From Takakia lepidozioides (Eukaryota > Streptophyta > Takakiopsida > Takakiales > Takakiaceae), in NCBI GenBank assembly GCA_030704615.1, contig CM060732.1, positions 19,468,001 to 19,532,000 of the forward strand: a stretch of 64,000 bases of DNA, in the 5' to 3' direction. Below, piece after piece: positions 59,797 to 64,000 of the stretch (positions are counted from its first letter, which is position 1; each line of letters starts with the position of its first letter). The translations under genes were made by a program, and so were the position numbers. The notes below the pieces were generated by a model. That model ran no database searches. It was not told the DNA's origin and saw only the letters and a list, made by a program, of their open reading frames with translations.

Positions 59797-60422
59797 CAGT
59801 GTTGGACTGGTATCGTATTTTGAACACACCAGGCTACTGGTATATAGGCCTCTGGCCAATTGTGATACCAGGGAGGTACTGGTATTGGCAAAAATCTGAG
59901 ATGTGGATACCATAGTGGTATCAATAATACATGATTGGTGTGGTGTTTTACGGGTATCAATAGGAATAGTATTTAGAAACCAATACCAGGGTATCATCAA
60001 TACTGGTCTGGTATCAAACGAATTCACGATATGGTAATATTGAAAGGCCCACTTCTCATATAAATGTGTACAAAGCATGCTTCTCATTGAATTTGAAGGC
60101 TCGATGGTACAATCACATATCACACCCCCAAGATTGATTTCTATTTTGCTTATTGAAAGTTACATCCATATCGTGCATAGTGCATATTGCGCCCTCGATA
60201 TTGATACCTAGGTTTTCCTCACAAAAATGGATCTGGTACTGGTATCAGGTACCAGATTTTCAACCACCTACCAGACTGGTAGGGTATCGTCCACAGTATT
60301 GAAGCAGATATCAGGCCAATACGGGTATATGCGAGGTAGTGGCCTGAGGTGATACCAGACTGGTCTGGTACTTCATACCAGTATACATACCAGTTTCCTA
60401 TCGGTATACCAGTCCAACACTG
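59797..60422. mobile_element. non-autonomous hAT-type element 2 (626 bp)
   Basis: It has perfect 17-bp inverted termini (CAGTGTTGGACTGGTAT and its complement) and the 8-bp duplication GTATACAC. The first eight bases match those of hAT element 1. The interior is full of GGTAT/ATACC and ACTGGT/ACCAG words in both orientations and has no coding capacity. Confidence 0.9.
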
Positions 60423-60430
60423 GTATACAC
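60423..60430. repeat. 8-bp target duplication, right of hAT element 2
   Basis: GTATACAC, identical to 59789-59796. Confidence 0.88.
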
Positions 60431-63219
60431 AAGTTGGGTTACTATCTGATTGAAATATAGAGGACTTCCTTCCCTTTTCTTTAATATATATATATGTATA
60501 TGTATATATAGGGTCAAGTCAACACGAGGGTTACTGTTCACTCAGCTCCGTTGACAACTTGACGTAGTATTTTAATTAATTATTATTATTATTTTATTCA
60601 TTCGGCTATTGTGTAGCTTTGATTTAGTTTTGAAGTGAGTGGTGTCACGTGACAATTTTGTTCATTCATTCTTATGGCACATTTATTTCGTGCCCCGTTG
60701 AATATTTGTTTGTTACTTTTGGGTCCATTCAGGTTCCTCCATCCAATTTAGCCAATAAATAGTATTCATTCATCCAGTTGTATGCCAAAGAACCAAGTAT
60801 TCCATCCACCCGCTCTGGTCATCTGTAGCTAGAAACAAATAGTTCATCCGTGAAAGCCTGTGATTGAAAATGAGCATTATCAATCCATCCAGGTTGCCGA
60901 TAGTGGAGTGTTGCAAAAACAAACACTTCATCCATCTGTATTTACACTGAAGAAGTAAAGATATTCCTTTACACCACATGTTTCTTGTCATTTTGCACAC
61001 TGTACCACACATGTTCAATGTACATACCCCCAAAGAAACTGTACAGAGCAGAAGTGCAAGACATAAGCTTACAGATTGAATGTGTTGCAGAATACTTAGG
61101 GTGTTTGCAGTTGACCAAAAAAAATCAGTTGAACAAATGAGTCGTCCAAGGACTGGACTGGACTACACACAATCATTCCACAGAGGGTGGAGAATACGAG
61201 CAGCTTAGGATTTGACTTGTATGTAGCCTGGCCGGGAAGTCTCCACTGATCCGCGCTTAAACAAACAATTGGGTTGACTTGAATACCAGTAGCGCAACAA
61301 TTGGGTGGACTAGAGTAGCAGTAGCGGTGGACTCGGTCTCTCTCTGTGTTGTCTATGCACTGTGTTAAACTACAAACGTGTAAAGTGTAAACATCCCTGC
61401 TTGGTCAAATGGGGCCCTTGGCTCTATACTCCATAAACACGGTGCTGTTGGAACCGAATTTTCAATTCCAAACCACCGACAAAGGTGAAAATAACAATCT
61501 TCGGTATCACAACTTGAGTCGCAATTCTGCTCTTCCCCTTGCAGGTACTGTCCCCTTTCTTTCTGGGTAGGGCTCTATCGTGCTCAAAGAATAGTAATAT
61601 TGGAGTGGAGGATTTTTTCAGGGCCAGTGCATTGTGTTACAATGGAACTGAATTGAAAACTTCAAAAACTGAGAATATTTGGGGCTTACTCTATCACTTC
61701 TGCAACAGTTAAGTTATTTGGAGGGAAGGGACGAAAAAAACAAAAAAAAGGGGACGGTTCGAGAAACCTTTCTTCCAACATCTTTACCTTCGTACCTTAT
61801 CTTCATCCTCCCTCCATTTTGGAAAAAGAGCTGTCCAGGGCCACTGTACCCTGTTCTTTAAAAAAAAATTCTTCAACTCATAATATAATTATTTTGAATT
61901 AGGCACCTGAAAAGAGAAAATTTGATTTTTTCCAAAATAGAAATTAAAAATTAAAAACCCACATCCCCTGTCCCCTGCCCCCCGGCCTATGGAAGGAAGA
62001 TCCTGAAATCATGAAAGATGTACCCCATATCTATCTGGACCTTGAAATGGAGTAGACTATGTGTAGAATGTCTTGCAAATCTACACATTGAAGACTGAGG
62101 ATATGTGGATCTCAATGTGGTGGACGAGTTAGATGGAGAAATCATGATCATGATCCTCATTAGAGATGAGGATCAATATGATGACATTGTCAAGTCCATC
62201 CAAGGGCCTTTGGAAGTTACATGGATCTGTCTTACGTAGATTGACATTTGTAGTAATACGGATACTTCCGATCGCATACTATGTGTGTATTGATTTGCTT
62301 AACGAAATTTTCCTCTTATTACAGGCAATACAGTGAAAATGGTTTGAGAATATCCACTTGAATTTCGGTAGCCCACTTTTTGACCAACTTATGCCCTGAG
62401 CAAAGTTCAAGGCTACTACTGACGAATGGACTAGAATTTCCAAAACATAAGACTTCTGGAGGAAACTTGTCAAGGCATAGGGTCAACCTGAATCAGGCAT
62501 GACACTGAAGTCGCTGGGCCCATGTAATCCTTGCAAATGGAGTAAGTAAGTAGGAAGCCCAGGCGAGGACTGATGATGCGTCTTTCTTACATTTTGCTCA
62601 GCATTTAAGTTCCTCCTGCATTCTTTGATCGAGCAGGAGCAGGAGACAAAATGGTGCGCGGGGGTGATGGCAGTCGTGCAGTGGAGGGAAGGCAGTCCTG
62701 CAAGGAAACGTGCCGCCGTTGTGCAGCACGTTTCTATTACCCAGGAAGAAAGAAACTTATGATTATGGATGGTTATAAGATCCCCTGGCACAGATGCCTT
62801 CTTGTCTCCACACACGTGGCGTGCGAGGGAGGGGTGGGACCCCAGGGCACAGCCGTCAGGTCTGCCATCTGCTGAGGTGGCAGAGCAGGAGCAAAAGCAA
62901 GAGATATTTTTTGCTGAGGTGGCTCGCAGGACAAAAAGGAAGAAGCACCAGTTGCACGTTCCTAAGAAAAGGCACCGCACAGTGCACGCCCTTCCTGTCC
63001 TTCCAAGAGCCCTTCAAATGAGCGCATGGGCACACAGATTTACCCTTCCAAAATAAAAGTTGCGTTCATTACAATCCCCTACATCAAACCTGCCACCTCT
63101 CGTAAGTACATAGTATAAGATTTCGACCTGGAAAATAGGCCAGCAAGTACTTGTACAGAGGATTTATGGGAGGCAAAAATCAAAAACTTCGCCAGACAGT
63201 GCTAGTAGTTGAATAATAA
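60431..63219. other. intergenic, no gene seen
   Basis: Contains a TA-rich microsatellite (about 60483-60511) and scattered TTCATCC words at 60750-60940 in a loose 40-50 bp rhythm. An A-rich stretch lies at 61730-61760. Open frames near 62483-63056 have no recognisable motifs. Confidence 0.4.
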
Positions 63220-63224
63220 TATAA

Positions 63225-63400
63225 TATATGACGCCTCCCGAGGAAGCGTAAATTATGGTGTCTCTTGACCCAGAAGGGTTACTGCCTTCAGCTAGGAAGG
63301 TGGACACCTTTGTATCACCAATCGGTGGATTGAACCCACAAGCACTTCCGAGCTGGTATGTACCCATTACCACTGGGCTACAACTTGGTTGTCCAATACC
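63225..63400 (-). mobile_element. tRNA-derived SINE
   Basis: The minus strand carries a pol III A box (TAGCCCAGTGG at about 63371-63381) and B box (GGTTCAATCC at about 63326-63335). The spacing is about 35 bases, followed by about 100 bases of unrelated body and an A/T-rich tail (TATTATATTATTATT near 63212-63228). No tRNA cloverleaf with an acceptor stem can be drawn, so it is a SINE rather than a tRNA gene. Confidence 0.6.
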
Positions 63401-64000
63401 TGAATAGGAGGGAGCTTGATTTCACAATGCCGGGGACCCTCACACCTAAGTAAGGCTACCCGCCAGCACCGCTGACCAATATCCAAATCATGTCCGGGCC
63501 AGATTTGTCACACTAGAATTGTATCATTCTCCAATGGTGGCCCCGATCAGATGCCGTTGGAAAGCTTTCTTTTCCAACAAGAATCCATGAAGTTACTTGG
63601 GGTTGAAAAATTGCTGGCAACCCAAAAGAGGTCGATTAGACCTTTGGGTTGATATAGAGAGACATAACACGAACTGAAATTAGTGTAAATAAGCAAATTT
63701 TATTTTCAATTTCATTTTTGAACTTAGAGGTAGCTGTCCATCCTCATCTTTCTTGTGAGATAGTTTCAAGGATTTCCCACACACCCACGAAGAACAAGCC
63801 GCAATCTGCATTGAAAGGATCTATCTCCATAGTGAGGTGTGGTTTGGTGTTCTAAATAGTTTCTACTAGATAAATTTATATTATCTATACACAAATTGTA
63901 ATTGCTAGTTTCTAGCATGTCGGCCCAAAGTTTTCAAAATTTGAAAACCAAATTTTACTCAAAATCAAGCACATGCAATACCCTCACAAATGAGGCTCCA
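63401..64000. other. no gene seen
   Basis: Unique AT-rich sequence to the window end with no recognisable exon. Confidence 0.4.

Noticed and set aside
62483-63056. Frames of 75-165 codons on both strands near 62.5-63.1 kb
   Set aside because: No motifs, no splice context, and frames overlap on both strands.

Overview
This is nuclear DNA from a land plant. It holds spliceosomal introns, an AP2/ERF transcription factor, a plantacyanin, a plastid ACT-domain protein of the ACR11/12 type, and relics of a PPR gene, a lipoxygenase, an OSB-type organellar DNA-binding protein and an SLP3-type subtilase. The mix of transposons and the PPR/OSB relics would suit a seed-free plant, but I cannot name the species.

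Left half (1-23.6 kb) is accessory DNA. A C48/Ulp1-like protease gene (about 1.6-3.7 kb) is interrupted by a complete 14.46-kb Mutator-like element (3717-18173), with terminal inverted repeats built of CATGAGCGG units and a 9-bp target duplication. The element carries a SWIM-finger MULE transposase (13810-17398, three frameshifts). On the opposite strand lies a ten-exon gene (10470-3953) whose exons join without a frameshift into about 1461 residues: a ParB-like domain followed by a permuted (beta-class) DNA methyltransferase domain. GGCGCC-centred palindromic satellites fill the space between these two genes, the gene's sixth intron, and the region behind the transposase. Three unrecognised long reading frames (18.6-22.2 kb) and a 1.05-kb hAT-type element follow.

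Middle (24-47.6 kb): an intact plantacyanin gene; a 5'-truncated LINE; a lipoxygenase relic; an OSB relic whose inverted homologue lies at the window start; a PPR relic; and a subtilase pseudogene (31.8-39.4 kb) that lacks the catalytic-Ser exon and has a gag-only Copia element in an intron. A decayed Ty3/gypsy element with both LTRs follows (39609-47557, minus strand).

Right part (47.6-64 kb): an apparently intact plastid ACR11/12-like gene (48049-53648), an intronless ERF gene (57088-55340, minus), a 977-bp piggyBac-like element with TTAA ends, a second 626-bp hAT-type element, and a tRNA-derived SINE near the end. The three genes most likely to be functional host genes are the plantacyanin, ACR and ERF genes; most of the rest is transposons and gene debris.
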